The notes under the pieces were generated by a model. That model worked only from the letters and a program-made list of their open reading frames with translations. It did not search any database and was not told where the DNA came from. From the NCBI RefSeq assembly GCF_013140855.1, contig NZ_JABBPG010000006.1:228274-292273 (forward strand): a DNA stretch of 64,000 bases, in the 5' to 3' direction. A program made the position numbers and the translations under genes. Source of the stretch: Pseudoalteromonas caenipelagi. Lineage in GTDB: Bacteria; Pseudomonadota; Gammaproteobacteria; Enterobacterales; Alteromonadaceae. Of this stretch, positions 8,717-18,258 are shown piece by piece (positions within the stretch are counted from its first letter, which is position 1; every line of letters starts with the position of its first letter).

Positions 8717-9076
8717 ATGAAGAAGTTTTTAATTTTTGTGCTGCTTATCGTTGCACTATTCACAACTGATATTGAAATGATCAAACAGCCAAGACAGCAG
8801 TTTCTCGAAAAGAGTATCGCCATGCTCAGTGAGTCCACTAAAGTGCAGCGACCAACTGCCGCAGCAAGGGCCCGTACTCGCATAGATCAGCAAATCCAAC
8901 TAACGGACAAACAAGCCGCACATTTAGATGAAGAGCTCGCTAACGATCTAACAATGAAAAAGTTTTTTCAACAATACTGTATTGAAAGAGAAATGAGCTT
9001 GTATTTTTTCACTGACAAGCTAGAAAATATTTGCGACATTATAGAAAGCGCGATGCAAAGAACAGGATCACTATAA
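8717..9076 (+). CDS. Small protein with N-terminal membrane segment, function unknown
   Basis: Not recognised. The 119-residue product begins with a hydrophobic stretch (about 3-18: KFLIFVLLIVALFTT) that could be a signal peptide or anchor. A basic Arg/Ala/Gln-rich region and an acidic helical region with two cysteines follow. Its stop overlaps the start of the next gene (TAATG), so the two are almost certainly translationally coupled. It is divergent from ccoG, with about 240 bp between them holding promoters for both. Confidence 0.75.
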   Translation: MKKFLIFVLLIVALFTTDIEMIKQPRQQFLEKSIAMLSESTKVQRPTAAARARTRIDQQIQLTDKQAAHLDEELANDLTMKKFFQQYCIEREMSLYFFTDKLENICDIIESAMQRTGSL

Positions 9077-9279
9077 TGGACTTTAACCAATTAAATAAAC
9101 AACGAGCCGCATCCTTTAATCAACAAAAGCAATTGTTAAAGAAACTCAGTGCTGGACAAACCATACTATGTGAAACATGCCACAAACCATTGAAGCTCAA
9201 TTTAGCTGTGGAAGCAGCGCAAAAGGGACAAGTCTGTTGTGAAAAAGGCTGTACTCAAATTGAGCTAGAAATAGCTTAA
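9076..9279 (+). CDS. Small zinc-ribbon-like protein, function unknown
   Basis: A 67-residue protein. The ATG at 9076 shares its A with the TAA stop of the upstream gene, which fixes the start. An earlier in-frame ATG (9031) lies inside that gene and is unlikely. The sequence has CETC around residues 32-35 and CCEKGC near 54-59, a spacing suggestive of a small metal-binding ribbon. The stop overlaps that of the convergent yecA-like gene by four bases. Function is not inferable. Confidence 0.75.
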   Translation: MDFNQLNKQRAASFNQQKQLLKKLSAGQTILCETCHKPLKLNLAVEAAQKGQVCCEKGCTQIELEIA

Positions 9280-9863
9280 AAGCCTTCTTCATCATCATAC
9301 AAACCGCTTTGCAGTGCAACTGTCTCAATGAGCTGCGCATAACCTTGGGCAAACTCTTGGGCCAATTGTGCTTGTTGATTTACAAATGCAGACTCATCGC
9401 ATTGGTTCTGTGCGCAGTATTGCGAAATTTGGCTATGCTCCAGCGAAAAGAATGCCAGCTGCTCAGTGGCCATTTGCAAGGCATCTTTAAGCTCAGCACT
9501 AAGCTCATTTGAAGCTTGCAGCTGCTCAAAGTAACCTTGCACACCGTTTAAGAAACCCATACTCCAGAGCTGACAGACAGCATACTCAATATCATTGAGC
9601 CATGGCAGTTGATAAGCACCGGTAAAAACCTGTTCAGTGATCTGGTGATGCAATGCCATATAAGCGAACACTACAGACTCATCGATATCGTTATCATGAG
9701 CAGTGATCTCGGCTAACCACTGCTCTACCTCTACGGCATCAGGTCCGCAAATAGAGGCAAACAAATAGCCCTGCACCCAACTCAAAGGCATAGCTCCATT
9801 TCTATGGTTAATGTAGCGCTCTAAAAGCTGGCGATGTTCAGACGTAAAACTAAATTCAAGCAT
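9276..9863 (-). CDS. YecA/UPF0149 family protein
   Basis: A 195-residue, acidic, all-helical protein of the UPF0149 (YecA/YgfB) family, seen in the pattern PLSWVQGYLFASICGP...W and the repeated helical hydrophobic pattern. The family has no agreed biochemical role. Some members carry a C-terminal SEC-type metal motif, absent here. It starts 8 bp after gspN and so is probably the last gene of the T2SS transcript, although a role in secretion has not been shown. Confidence 0.8.
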   Translation of the reverse strand: MLEFSFTSEHRQLLERYINHRNGAMPLSWVQGYLFASICGPDAVEVEQWLAEITAHDNDIDESVVFAYMALHHQITEQVFTGAYQLPWLNDIEYAVCQLWSMGFLNGVQGYFEQLQASNELSAELKDALQMATEQLAFFSLEHSQISQYCAQNQCDESAFVNQQAQLAQEFAQGYAQLIETVALQSGLYDDEEGF

Positions 9864-9871
9864 AATTCATA

Positions 9872-10630
9872 TTATAAGTTAACTGGGTAACGACCTTCAC
9901 TATCAGGACGCCCTAAAAACTTAACGGCATCGTGTACTTCTTTTGGTAAAGAGGCTTCGGGCTTAATATTGCCAGCGACACGAAACTGAAAGTTATCAGC
10001 GAGCACCGCATCAGCCTGTAAACCTAAACGGTTATCAGGGTCGACCAATACAGCTATATCTCCTGATTTACAGCTCAGCTCGCCACCAAGCTGACCGATA
10101 TCAAACCATCCAGTAAGTCCTTCGACGGCAATACCTGGGCTTCTGATCTCACCTTTGAGGGCCTCACAGTAAGGAGCACCACTGTGGTAATTATCAATAT
10201 CTAACAGGACTCTTCCTTTTGCTTTTACAGGTAAGGGTAGAGTCACTTGTGACATCGCTTGCTCTACGCTAAAACGCACTGACGTATCGGATAACCAAAT
10301 ACTCTGGTCCACCAAACCAAGCGTAAAGTTACCCCGGCCAGAAATATCAGATTTATCTTTCACGCTGCCAAAGCGCACATTGCCTTGCATATTTCCAAGC
10401 AGTAAGGCTGGCGCCTCGATCTTCCAGCGAACATTATTTAATTGTATGTTGCTAGCTCGAATTTCACTGACTTGTCCCTGCCATAACGTGCCGCTCACTG
10501 CCCCTATTTGCAAGCTTGGCGGCAATTGTTTACCCAGTAATTGTAATGCCACGGAAGCGGGCATGTTGTATACCGTGAATAAAGCAAAAGCGACGATAAA
10601 AATAACGATTAAACTAATTGTTTTTTTCAT
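9872..10630 (-). CDS. gspN: Type II secretion system protein N
   Basis: GspN is an accessory inner-membrane T2SS component with a periplasmic, beta-rich domain. It is not essential in all systems. The 252-residue product has one N-terminal membrane helix (about 5-22) and ends with the typical ...GRPDSEGRYPVNL tail in which the family's terminal strand lies. It follows gspM with a one-base gap, at the expected end of the gspC-N operon. Confidence 0.9.
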   Translation of the reverse strand: MKKTISLIVIFIVAFALFTVYNMPASVALQLLGKQLPPSLQIGAVSGTLWQGQVSEIRASNIQLNNVRWKIEAPALLLGNMQGNVRFGSVKDKSDISGRGNFTLGLVDQSIWLSDTSVRFSVEQAMSQVTLPLPVKAKGRVLLDIDNYHSGAPYCEALKGEIRSPGIAVEGLTGWFDIGQLGGELSCKSGDIAVLVDPDNRLGLQADAVLADNFQFRVAGNIKPEASLPKEVHDAVKFLGRPDSEGRYPVNL

Positions 10631-10631
10631 A

Positions 10632-11108
10632 TTAATTCTCTAACAACAGACGGCTCACACGCACATAGCCGGGCGCACTATCTTGTGCCAGATCTAGGCT
10701 ATCTATTTTCACACCATGTTTATTACTTAACTCATCTAACCAAGCAACCAACTTATTAAACTCCACTGAATCAATCGTGAGTCTTAATGCATTATCACTA
10801 GGCTGCATTTTACTAATGTTAATTTGATATTGGCCACGAGTGCGGTTAACAAGTACTGATAAATTACTCGTACTAGCGACTTGGTGCGTTGATGCGCTGC
10901 TTTTTATCTTTACGACACTGTTATTAACCCAAGTCACAAGCGCTTGGTAACGCGCTTTATCACTTTGCGCTTTGTCCACTGCGGCATTGAGTGGTTTAAA
11001 TACACCCATGATTAAAAAGAATATAACAAATACAATAGCAGCAACAATGAGTAGCTTCTGTTCTTGCTCTTTAAGTGATTGCCAATATTTTAATGCTTGT
11101 TCTTTCAT
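10632..11108 (-). CDS. gspM: Type II secretion system protein M
   Basis: GspM is a bitopic inner-membrane protein that binds GspL in the assembly platform. The 158-residue protein has a cytoplasmic N-terminus, one membrane segment (about 19-38, LLIVAAIVFVIFFLIMGVF) and a small periplasmic ferredoxin-like domain. It overlaps gspL by four bases, indicating coupled translation. Confidence 0.92.
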   Translation of the reverse strand: MKEQALKYWQSLKEQEQKLLIVAAIVFVIFFLIMGVFKPLNAAVDKAQSDKARYQALVTWVNNSVVKIKSSASTHQVASTSNLSVLVNRTRGQYQINISKMQPSDNALRLTIDSVEFNKLVAWLDELSNKHGVKIDSLDLAQDSAPGYVRVSRLLLEN

Positions 11109-12313
11109 GCATCACCTCGTAGTCGGATCTCACCAATCACTACATCACCGTCATTGTTTAATGACCCTTGTTGCACCTCTAAGCCTCGCTGCTCCAAAAT
11201 TGCTTTAACTTGCCCAAATACTTGGAAGCCGCTCGCACGTGCACGAATTCTCAACTCATTTCTGCGACGATCGTAGCGCAATGTTTCAGGCGTAAAATTC
11301 TCAACTTCACCAAACACTGCGACTAAATGGTTGGTCAACTTTAGGAATCCACCTTGCTCTGCACTACCAAGCCCTGCAAGCTCTCCCTCTATTTGCTTTT
11401 TCAGCAGATGTGGACGTACTACTTTTCCAGGAAAGGCTTGCTGATAAACGGCTACAGCCTGTGTTTTGAAGTCGTCAGCTTGCTTTTGTAACACCACCAA
11501 CTGAACACCTTTCACCACGACAAAACAGCCAACTGCAATACTTGCCGCCAGTAAGCCACTGCGCCAATCTCGCCACCATTGTGGTTGCTTTTTCTTTGCA
11601 GCAAACACCCCTTGTCGCAAATTAAATGAGACATTTCCTAATTGCTTTGCAAAAAGCGCTAGAGGTAAATCATATTCAGCTTCTTTTGCTTCTTTTGGTG
11701 CCACATCAGGGATTCCCTCAGCAGGACTGTAATGAACAATTCTACTTGGCTGTAACGCGTATAGATAATCCGCTCCCCAGCTTTTTTCTATCGCACTGAT
11801 ATGCCAGTGCCCTAAACGGCAAAGCCACTGCTGACCAAGCTCAATCATAGATAATGCATTGTCTTGTTGCTCTGGCAATAGCAATGCATCTGGTATTACG
11901 CGTGTTAGCTCAATATCCAGTTCACTGAATAACGTTAACCAGCCTTTCAACCATTGCTTATTACAAATGGCGACTTCGATACAGTGCTTTTCACCATCCA
12001 TTACAGGCTGTCCAACGGCAATGAACAGCTCATCAACATCACACGCGATTTGTTCTTCAAGCATAAATGGCAGTGCTTGCTCTAGCTTTCGGTTCCACTT
12101 AGTCGGCAAGACCACACGCTTTAACTGCACTTGAGAAGCACTCAGCAATAGCGTTACCTCTCGACTAGCCGCTTTTTCTGATAGCTGCTCAAGTTGTTCT
12201 GCATTGTCTAATTCACCACTGGCAATGATTTGTTCATCCGCAGATGAAAATACTAACCAATGAATCGGTTTTTGGTGTGACTGATCCACTCGGATCACTA
12301 ATTTTTCTGTCAC
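11105..12313 (-). CDS. gspL: Type II secretion system protein L
   Basis: GspL recruits the ATPase GspE to the inner membrane. The 402-residue protein has a large N-terminal actin-like cytoplasmic domain (about 1-240), a single membrane helix (about 250-272, with SGLLAASIAVGCFVVVKGVQ) and a periplasmic ferredoxin-like domain that pairs with GspM. It overlaps gspK and gspM by four bases at each end, typical of this operon. Confidence 0.93.
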   Translation of the reverse strand: MTEKLVIRVDQSHQKPIHWLVFSSADEQIIASGELDNAEQLEQLSEKAASREVTLLLSASQVQLKRVVLPTKWNRKLEQALPFMLEEQIACDVDELFIAVGQPVMDGEKHCIEVAICNKQWLKGWLTLFSELDIELTRVIPDALLLPEQQDNALSMIELGQQWLCRLGHWHISAIEKSWGADYLYALQPSRIVHYSPAEGIPDVAPKEAKEAEYDLPLALFAKQLGNVSFNLRQGVFAAKKKQPQWWRDWRSGLLAASIAVGCFVVVKGVQLVVLQKQADDFKTQAVAVYQQAFPGKVVRPHLLKKQIEGELAGLGSAEQGGFLKLTNHLVAVFGEVENFTPETLRYDRRRNELRIRARASGFQVFGQVKAILEQRGLEVQQGSLNNDGDVVIGEIRLRGDA

Positions 12314-13293
12314 TGTACGCCTCCAAATTTTCGCGCCAGTATAGTTGCTTGACCTTGATTTATTTGAATAATTGAGGTCATTGAAAAGCGTCTATCATCA
12401 AATAGTGCTTTTGCGCGTAACTTAAAATAATTACTATTTACGGTAAATAATTCGTTGCTTTGCTTATCAACTTTAGCGCCTTGATCCCTTGCCTCGACAA
12501 AAAAATCTTCAACATTATCAAACCCTTTCTCTGGCCTCGCTGCGATGATAGCTTCTGCACCAGAGGCACTTAGGCCTTCTAATAAGCCACTTAACAATAA
12601 GGCTTGTTCCGTTTTGATTGTATTTACATTGATTTTTAACTCAGTGTTACCTGGGATGACACACACATAAGGTAATAACTTTTCCATCACCAAGGGATTA
12701 AACCCTTTGATTACTCTGAGCTCTGACTCAGACGCCATTAAATTATTGGCACTCAAATAAGGTGTGGTTCTGGACATATACTCATCTTCTTCTGCACCGG
12801 AGCGAAACGTGATGCTGTCTTCATCAAGCCAGTCATAAACACTATCAGCCAACGCTTCTTCGCTTTCTTCTACAGGTAAGTCTTCAATGTTGTTCAACAA
12901 CGACAACAACGCCTTGTGAGCTGGATTGGTATCGTCCACACTACCACTTTGCTTTTTCTCGGCTCTAAGGGCGTTTAAATTTAAGCATGCTTGCAAGTCA
13001 GTTACTTCGCCACTTAGCGTGCCATGATCCACGGGATATGGCACATCACTCAAGGCCCAAGGTTGCCCAAGGTGTACTTTTTCTGGCTCTTCTTTTTTAC
13101 TCTCCAAAAGTACTTTTTTAACAAGCTCTTCAGCACCATAGCTATACCATTTAGCTTGTTGGTGCGTTTGAATGTTTTGCGCGCGCTGTACTTGCACCAT
13201 TAAATTGCCAGCCATTTCAGCAGCAACCGTTGCTGCCAAAGCGACGATAAATAATACGATGATTAGTGCCGCACCGTGTTGTTTTTTTATCAT
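12310..13293 (-). CDS. gspK: Type II secretion system minor pseudopilin GspK
   Basis: GspK sits at the tip of the pseudopilus with GspI and GspJ. The 327-residue protein has a short prepilin leader cleaved after Gly7 (KKQHG|AALIIVLFIV). As is usual for GspK, it lacks the Glu at position +5 that other pseudopilins have. The large globular domain inserted in the pilin fold gives the expected length. It overlaps gspJ and gspL by four bases. Confidence 0.93.
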   Translation of the reverse strand: MIKKQHGAALIIVLFIVALAATVAAEMAGNLMVQVQRAQNIQTHQQAKWYSYGAEELVKKVLLESKKEEPEKVHLGQPWALSDVPYPVDHGTLSGEVTDLQACLNLNALRAEKKQSGSVDDTNPAHKALLSLLNNIEDLPVEESEEALADSVYDWLDEDSITFRSGAEEDEYMSRTTPYLSANNLMASESELRVIKGFNPLVMEKLLPYVCVIPGNTELKINVNTIKTEQALLLSGLLEGLSASGAEAIIAARPEKGFDNVEDFFVEARDQGAKVDKQSNELFTVNSNYFKLRAKALFDDRRFSMTSIIQINQGQATILARKFGGVQ

Positions 13294-13982
13294 CTACGGC
13301 CCCCAACAGCTGAACGCTCATTTTGGGTGTTATCAAAAGAACCCCCCCTGACTTGGCCACTTTCACTTTGAGCTTGTTGCTCTTTGCCATCACCTGGGGT
13401 TAAAAATAGACGACGAATAGGTGCTGCACCTTTAACTTGTAACGTAACCGCAACAGCGACAGGTAAGGCTTTCTTTTTCCAATCTTCTTGCCACTTTTGC
13501 TTGTCATCCATAAACTCAAATTTAAGCTCTTCAACGTCTTCAATGACAACTTGCGAACGAGGCTCTGCGCCATCAAGTTCATCTACATAAATACGATATA
13601 TACGTTCTAGGTTATCATCAACAACCCGGTAGCCGACCGCTTGTAGCTCAGAACGAGGCAGTAAGCTGATAGGGTTTGTCCAACCATCACGGACAAACGC
13701 AATACCATCAAACTGGCTTTGTAATTCATAGCGTCCGTGTAATATATAGGTAGGATTAACATCTCCGGCCTCATTGCGGACTTCACGTTTGGTCATTTGA
13801 CTAAAATCTTGATCCATCAATCGAAAAGTGGTCTGCAATGCTTCAAGTTCTGCAATGGTCGACTCCGATGCATCTTTCGCTTTGAGGGTTGAGTCTAAAA
13901 TTTGGTGAGTCGCCATAACCACAAACGCTAAGATGCCCAGAGCAACCATGACTTCAAGCAATGTAAAACCACGTTGGCGCAT
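13290..13982 (-). CDS. gspJ: Type II secretion system minor pseudopilin GspJ
   Basis: A 230-residue minor pseudopilin with a type IV prepilin leader MRQRG|FTLLEVMVALGI, including the conserved Glu5. Its C-terminus is a low-complexity Gln/Ser/Gly tail. It forms the tip complex with GspI and GspK. It abuts gspI (one-base overlap) and overlaps gspK. Confidence 0.93.
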   Translation of the reverse strand: MRQRGFTLLEVMVALGILAFVVMATHQILDSTLKAKDASESTIAELEALQTTFRLMDQDFSQMTKREVRNEAGDVNPTYILHGRYELQSQFDGIAFVRDGWTNPISLLPRSELQAVGYRVVDDNLERIYRIYVDELDGAEPRSQVVIEDVEELKFEFMDDKQKWQEDWKKKALPVAVAVTLQVKGAAPIRRLFLTPGDGKEQQAQSESGQVRGGSFDNTQNERSAVGGRR

Positions 13983-14362
13983 TATGATTTATCCTTGAGA
14001 ATAAACGTGGTTAAGTCATAGACCGAGTGCTTTAACGCTTCATCGCTAAACACTTCCACGGTCACTTTGACAAAGCTGGGGTCTGCCGTTGCAGTGACTT
14101 TTTGCTGCCAGTACCATGTTCGTTCAGCTAGTTCTTCTTCGCCTTTTTGATTATTGGTGCCAGACCACTTTTCGCCGCTAGCGCGCATTTCTACGAGGCG
14201 ATTTTCAGCAACCCATGAGGCATAGGTTTGCTCTTCAAGCGTTGATATGTGTGTAATATGTTCGCCAGTTGCTTGCATGGCGGCAATGCCCGCCATAGCA
14301 CATATACTCATAGCGACCATCACTTCTAATAATGTAAAGCCACGATTATTGCGCATCATCAT
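13982..14362 (-). CDS. gspI: Type II secretion system minor pseudopilin GspI
   Basis: A 126-residue minor pseudopilin with prepilin site NNRG|FTLLEVMVAMSI and Glu5. GspI initiates the tip complex. Three consecutive ATG codons open the frame, so the exact start is uncertain by one or two codons. It overlaps gspH by four bases. Confidence 0.92.
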   Translation of the reverse strand: MMMRNNRGFTLLEVMVAMSICAMAGIAAMQATGEHITHISTLEEQTYASWVAENRLVEMRASGEKWSGTNNQKGEEELAERTWYWQQKVTATADPSFVKVTVEVFSDEALKHSVYDLTTFILKDKS

Positions 14363-14952
14363 TCAGGCTCCATACGCAAGTTAACCGGCGCCATAAATTC
14401 ACCTTCGATAAAATAAACTGGCTCATTTTGCTCAGCCAATTCAATCGTTATCTGAAAAGCACTGACTTCTCCAGAAGATAGAATCAATACCTGTGGTACT
14501 TTAAGCTTTTTTAGCTCTAATAAGCTCTCATCGGCATCAGTACCCATCAGTTCACGCCAATTAGATTGCTCTAGCAAGTTATCCTGCGACCAAGCTAAAT
14601 CTTCGATGTTCAACTCAACTCGGTACTGATCACTAAACTCGATGGGTTTGTATAACTCTTCTGACTCTAGAGGCGTCCATTTGTCACCATCAAACACTAA
14701 CAGTTCAAGTACGTTCTTATCTAAATGTAAGCCCAACTCAACCTGATTTAGCACGGCAAATTCAGAAGCCATGTTAAGCACACTGTGAGTGCGCAATGCC
14801 TTTTTTTCTAGCTCTTCTTCCATATCGCCACCAAAGCTATAAGTAACCATTTTGGTTGCAAATGCAATGATCACAATCACCACGAGGATTTCAATCAAGC
14901 TAAATCCTTGCGGGTGGTTTGCTGTGCTATGCCGAGGTGACAAGTTGCTCAT
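14359..14952 (-). CDS. gspH: Type II secretion system minor pseudopilin GspH
   Basis: A 197-residue pseudopilin with cleavage after Gly in PQG|FSLIEILVVIVI and Glu5 present. The 16-residue leader before the cleavage site is longer than in its siblings. It lies 13 bp after gspG. Its position between G and I in the operon defines it. Confidence 0.92.
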   Translation of the reverse strand: MSNLSPRHSTANHPQGFSLIEILVVIVIIAFATKMVTYSFGGDMEEELEKKALRTHSVLNMASEFAVLNQVELGLHLDKNVLELLVFDGDKWTPLESEELYKPIEFSDQYRVELNIEDLAWSQDNLLEQSNWRELMGTDADESLLELKKLKVPQVLILSSGEVSAFQITIELAEQNEPVYFIEGEFMAPVNLRMEPE

Positions 14953-14965
14953 ATGAGATTAATCG

Positions 14966-15400
14966 CTACTTCTCTTCGTCCCAGTTACCAATGTCATCTT
15001 CAGTACCAACTTCGCCATCTGGACCCATTGAGAAGATGTCAATTTTACCCATTTCACCTGGGCTTACTAATTGGTATGGATTACCCCAAGGATCTTCAGG
15101 TAGCTTTGAAATAAAACCACCATCAGGAAAACGTTTTGGTACTGGATCGATTGTAGTTTGGGTAACTAACGCTTCTAAACCTTGCTCTGTTGTGGGGAAC
15201 GCTTTGTTTTTTAGCTTGTACATATTCATTGCATCTTCTAGCTGCTGAATATCTAAATGCGCTTTATCAATTGCGGCCTCTTCTTGTGAACCCATAATAT
15301 TTGGCGCAACGATAGACATGATCATACCTATGATCACCAATACCACCATTACCTCTAATAATGAAAAACCTGATTGTTTATTCACGATATTTTCCCTCAA
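14966..15400 (-). CDS. gspG: Type II secretion system major pseudopilin GspG
   Basis: GspG polymerises into the pseudopilus that pushes substrates through the secretin. The 144-residue protein has a leader cleaved at QSG|FSLLEVMVVLVI, the conserved DPWGNPY motif, and the C-terminal calcium-site loop (GPDGEVGTEDDIGNW) found in major pseudopilins. A 51-bp gap separates it from gspF, the largest spacing inside the operon. That would fit an extra ribosome site or internal signal for higher expression. Confidence 0.95.
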   Translation of the reverse strand: MRENIVNKQSGFSLLEVMVVLVIIGMIMSIVAPNIMGSQEEAAIDKAHLDIQQLEDAMNMYKLKNKAFPTTEQGLEALVTQTTIDPVPKRFPDGGFISKLPEDPWGNPYQLVSPGEMGKIDIFSMGPDGEVGTEDDIGNWDEEK

Positions 15401-15451
15401 AGTTAATTACTTAATACGCATGAGAATGACATGCTCAAGTGTTATGTTTGA

Positions 15452-16678
15452 CTATAATCCAACCGCTTTGTTCATAGCCATAATAGGTTGCAAGATAGCC
15501 ATTACGATGAACAGCACGATCACTGCCATGCTGGCTATCATTGCCGGTTCTAAAAGCTTAAGTGACACACTCACCATGCTTTCAAACTCTCTATCTTGGT
15601 TATTTGCAGCTCGTTCTAGCATCTGTTCAAGCTCACCTGATTTTTCACCGCTGGCAATCATATGAAGCATCATTGGTGGGAATAGCTTGGTTTGATGCAA
15701 AGCAGCACGCAAACTTGCGCCTTCACTTACGCGTGTTGCAGCTTCAGCAACAGCCGCCTTAATTTTCTCGTTTTCAAGCACCTGCCCGGCTATCTTCATC
15801 CCCTCAAGCAATGGGACTGAACTTGAAGATAAAATACTTAAGGTGCGCGCAAATCTTGCAGTATTAATACCTCTGCTCACCTTGCCTATACCTGGCAAAA
15901 CTAACAGCTTACTATCGAACCAAAAACGCACCTTGGGCTGCTGTAAAGAACGTTTCATCAAAACCATACTGCCAGTAATCACAACAAGACTGACGAGCCA
16001 ATAGCTTTGCACAAAGTTACTTGCCGCCATCACCCACTCGGTAGTCCAAGGTAGAACCTGATTAGATTTCTCAAATGTTTTCAGTATCTTTGGCACGACT
16101 GTCCCAAGTAAGACTGAGACAATGGCAATCGCAAAAACCACCAAAATTGTGGGATAAACCATTGCTTGAGTAATTTGGCTACGCATATGTTGGCGCTGTT
16201 CGGTGTAATCAGCCAATCGATTTAATACTTGATCTAAATGACCTGACTTTTCACCCGCTGCCACCATTGAACGGTATAAATTATCAAATACATGTGGGAA
16301 CTCAGACATACCGTCTGCCAATGTATAGCCCTCAACCACTTTAGAACGTACCGACATCAGCATTCGTTTTAAGCGAGGCTTTTCACATTGCTCTGCCACA
16401 GCCATCACCGCAGCTTCAACCGGTAATGCAGATTGGATCAAAGTTGCAAGCTGACGTGTTATCAAAGCCAAGTCGGCAACGGATGGCTTATAGCCTTGAA
16501 ACAGCTTAAACCCACCACCTGATTGTTGCTTGTCTCGCTCTGCAGCAGGCGATACTTCAAGTGGCATCATGGCTTTTTCACGTAGCATTTGCCTGACTTG
16601 TTTAGCGGTATCAGCCTCTAAAATACCAGACTTTTCCTTGCCTTTTGCGTCTAAAGCGCGATACTCAAACGCCGCCAT
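15452..16678 (-). CDS. gspF: Type II secretion system inner-membrane protein GspF
   Basis: GspF is the polytopic platform protein. The 408-residue product has two homologous cytoplasmic helical domains, each with the family pattern F...LYRSMVAAGEKSG and FPPMMLHMIASGEKSG, and three membrane helices. The length is normal. It starts 2 bp after the gspE stop. Confidence 0.94.
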   Translation of the reverse strand: MAAFEYRALDAKGKEKSGILEADTAKQVRQMLREKAMMPLEVSPAAERDKQQSGGGFKLFQGYKPSVADLALITRQLATLIQSALPVEAAVMAVAEQCEKPRLKRMLMSVRSKVVEGYTLADGMSEFPHVFDNLYRSMVAAGEKSGHLDQVLNRLADYTEQRQHMRSQITQAMVYPTILVVFAIAIVSVLLGTVVPKILKTFEKSNQVLPWTTEWVMAASNFVQSYWLVSLVVITGSMVLMKRSLQQPKVRFWFDSKLLVLPGIGKVSRGINTARFARTLSILSSSSVPLLEGMKIAGQVLENEKIKAAVAEAATRVSEGASLRAALHQTKLFPPMMLHMIASGEKSGELEQMLERAANNQDREFESMVSVSLKLLEPAMIASMAVIVLFIVMAILQPIMAMNKAVGL

Positions 16679-16680
16679 AA

Positions 16681-18258
16681 CTACCCTTCCTCACGCGTCA
16701 CGCGTAATACTTCTTCCAAAGTAGTTTGGCCTTTAAGTACACGAGCTAGGCCATCTTGACGAATGCTTGGGCTGTGCTTGCGAATATACTTTTCTACCGC
16801 CTGCTCTCCCTTACCATTGTGAATAAGCTCACGAATAGTCTCATCAACCACCAGTAACTCATGGATACCAGTACGCCCTTTATAACCATTAAAGTTACAC
16901 TCTTCACAGCCTACAGCACGATAAATCGTAGGTGCTTTATCAAACGGTTGACTTAGAAGTTCACACTCTCGCTCATCCGCAAGATGTGCTTCTTTACAGT
17001 TTGGACAAAGTGTTCTTACTAAGCGTTGTGACAACACACCTAATAGTGAAGAAGACAGTAAGAACGGTTCAACCCCCATATCTTCCATACGCGTGATGGC
17101 ACCAGCAGCGGTGTTAGTATGCAGCGTTGACATCACCAAGTGACCTGTCAAAGATGCTTGCACTGCGATTTGGCCTGTTTCTAAATCACGTATCTCCCCC
17201 ACCATTACCACATCAGGATCCTGACGTAGGATGGCGCGTAAGCCTCGAGCAAAAGTCATATCTACTTTGGTATTTACTTGCGTCTGACCGATACCTGGAA
17301 TTTCGTATTCAATCGGATCTTCAACAGTAAGGATGTTACGGTCTTTTGAGTTTATTTGGCTCATACCCGCATACAAAGTGGTACTTTTACCAGAACCCGT
17401 AGGACCTGTTACAAGAATAATACCGTGTGGCTTACTGATGATATCAGCAAATAGTTCTCTGTTTCGCTCGGTCATGCCTAAATCTTCTAGATTTAGACGT
17501 GCGTTGTTTTTATCTAGTAGACGCAATACAACACGTTCACCAAAACTTGATGGCATGGTTGAAACACGTACGTCAACGGCACGCCCAGCAATACGTAAAC
17601 TGATACGACCATCTTGTGGAATACGCTTTTCAGCGATATCCAGCTTTGCCATAACCTTAATACGCGATACTAATAACGACGCTAACTTGCGGTTTGGTTT
17701 AAGCACTTCTTTAAGCACACCGTCAACTCGAAAACGGATAACTAGGTCTTGCTCAAAAGTCTCGATGTGAATATCTGACGCACCTTCTTTGATAGCCTCA
17801 CTCAGCATTGCATTGATTAGCTTGATAATCGGCGCATCGTCATCGGCAGCAAGTAAGTCTTCTGTTTGTGGTAGCTCTTCGGCTAATGAAAACAAATCCA
17901 CTTCATTACCAATATCTTCCATCATTTGCTGAGTTTCAGAGCTATCACGCTGATAAGACGCCTCAAGAAGCAGTTCAAACTTGTCATCATCTAAGTGTTC
18001 AAGCTTAAATGCTTCACCTGCGGTGCGGCGTACTTCCAACAAGGTTTCTACCTTTAGTTCACCGCGATAGTAAACGACCAGCCCGTCCGCTTGTTGGCTC
18101 ATTAACATACCTTCTCGGCGAGCATAACCAAATGGCAAACGCACAGGCGATTGTGCTATTTGTTCAGACTGTTCGAGGACTTCGGCAGGCATATCAGTTA
18201 CGGATAGCTCACTAACCGACATCTCAGTGACCGCTTCTACCTTACTCTCAGTCATCAT
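16681..18258 (-). CDS. gspE: Type II secretion system ATPase GspE
   Basis: GspE is the hexameric ATPase that powers pseudopilus assembly. The 525-residue protein has the N1E domain, a Walker [10 protein letters not shown] near 285-293, an Asp box and Walker B (VVMVGEIRD), the His box, and the four-cysteine zinc module CPNC...CEEC characteristic of T2SS rather than pilus ATPases. The first about 40 residues are acidic and probably disordered. The start overlaps the end of gspD by 11 bases. Confidence 0.95.
   Translation of the reverse strand: MMTESKVEAVTEMSVSELSVTDMPAEVLEQSEQIAQSPVRLPFGYARREGMLMSQQADGLVVYYRGELKVETLLEVRRTAGEAFKLEHLDDDKFELLLEASYQRDSSETQQMMEDIGNEVDLFSLAEELPQTEDLLAADDDAPIIKLINAMLSEAIKEGASDIHIETFEQDLVIRFRVDGVLKEVLKPNRKLASLLVSRIKVMAKLDIAEKRIPQDGRISLRIAGRAVDVRVSTMPSSFGERVVLRLLDKNNARLNLEDLGMTERNRELFADIISKPHGIILVTGPTGSGKSTTLYAGMSQINSKDRNILTVEDPIEYEIPGIGQTQVNTKVDMTFARGLRAILRQDPDVVMVGEIRDLETGQIAVQASLTGHLVMSTLHTNTAAGAITRMEDMGVEPFLLSSSLLGVLSQRLVRTLCPNCKEAHLADERECELLSQPFDKAPTIYRAVGCEECNFNGYKGRTGIHELLVVDETIRELIHNGKGEQAVEKYIRKHSPSIRQDGLARVLKGQTTLEEVLRVTREEG

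Noticed and set aside
17333..17770. Long plus-strand open frame (145 codons) inside gspE
   Set aside because: It is the antisense shadow of a well-conserved ATPase domain; composition rich in Ser/Arg/Leu, no start signal.
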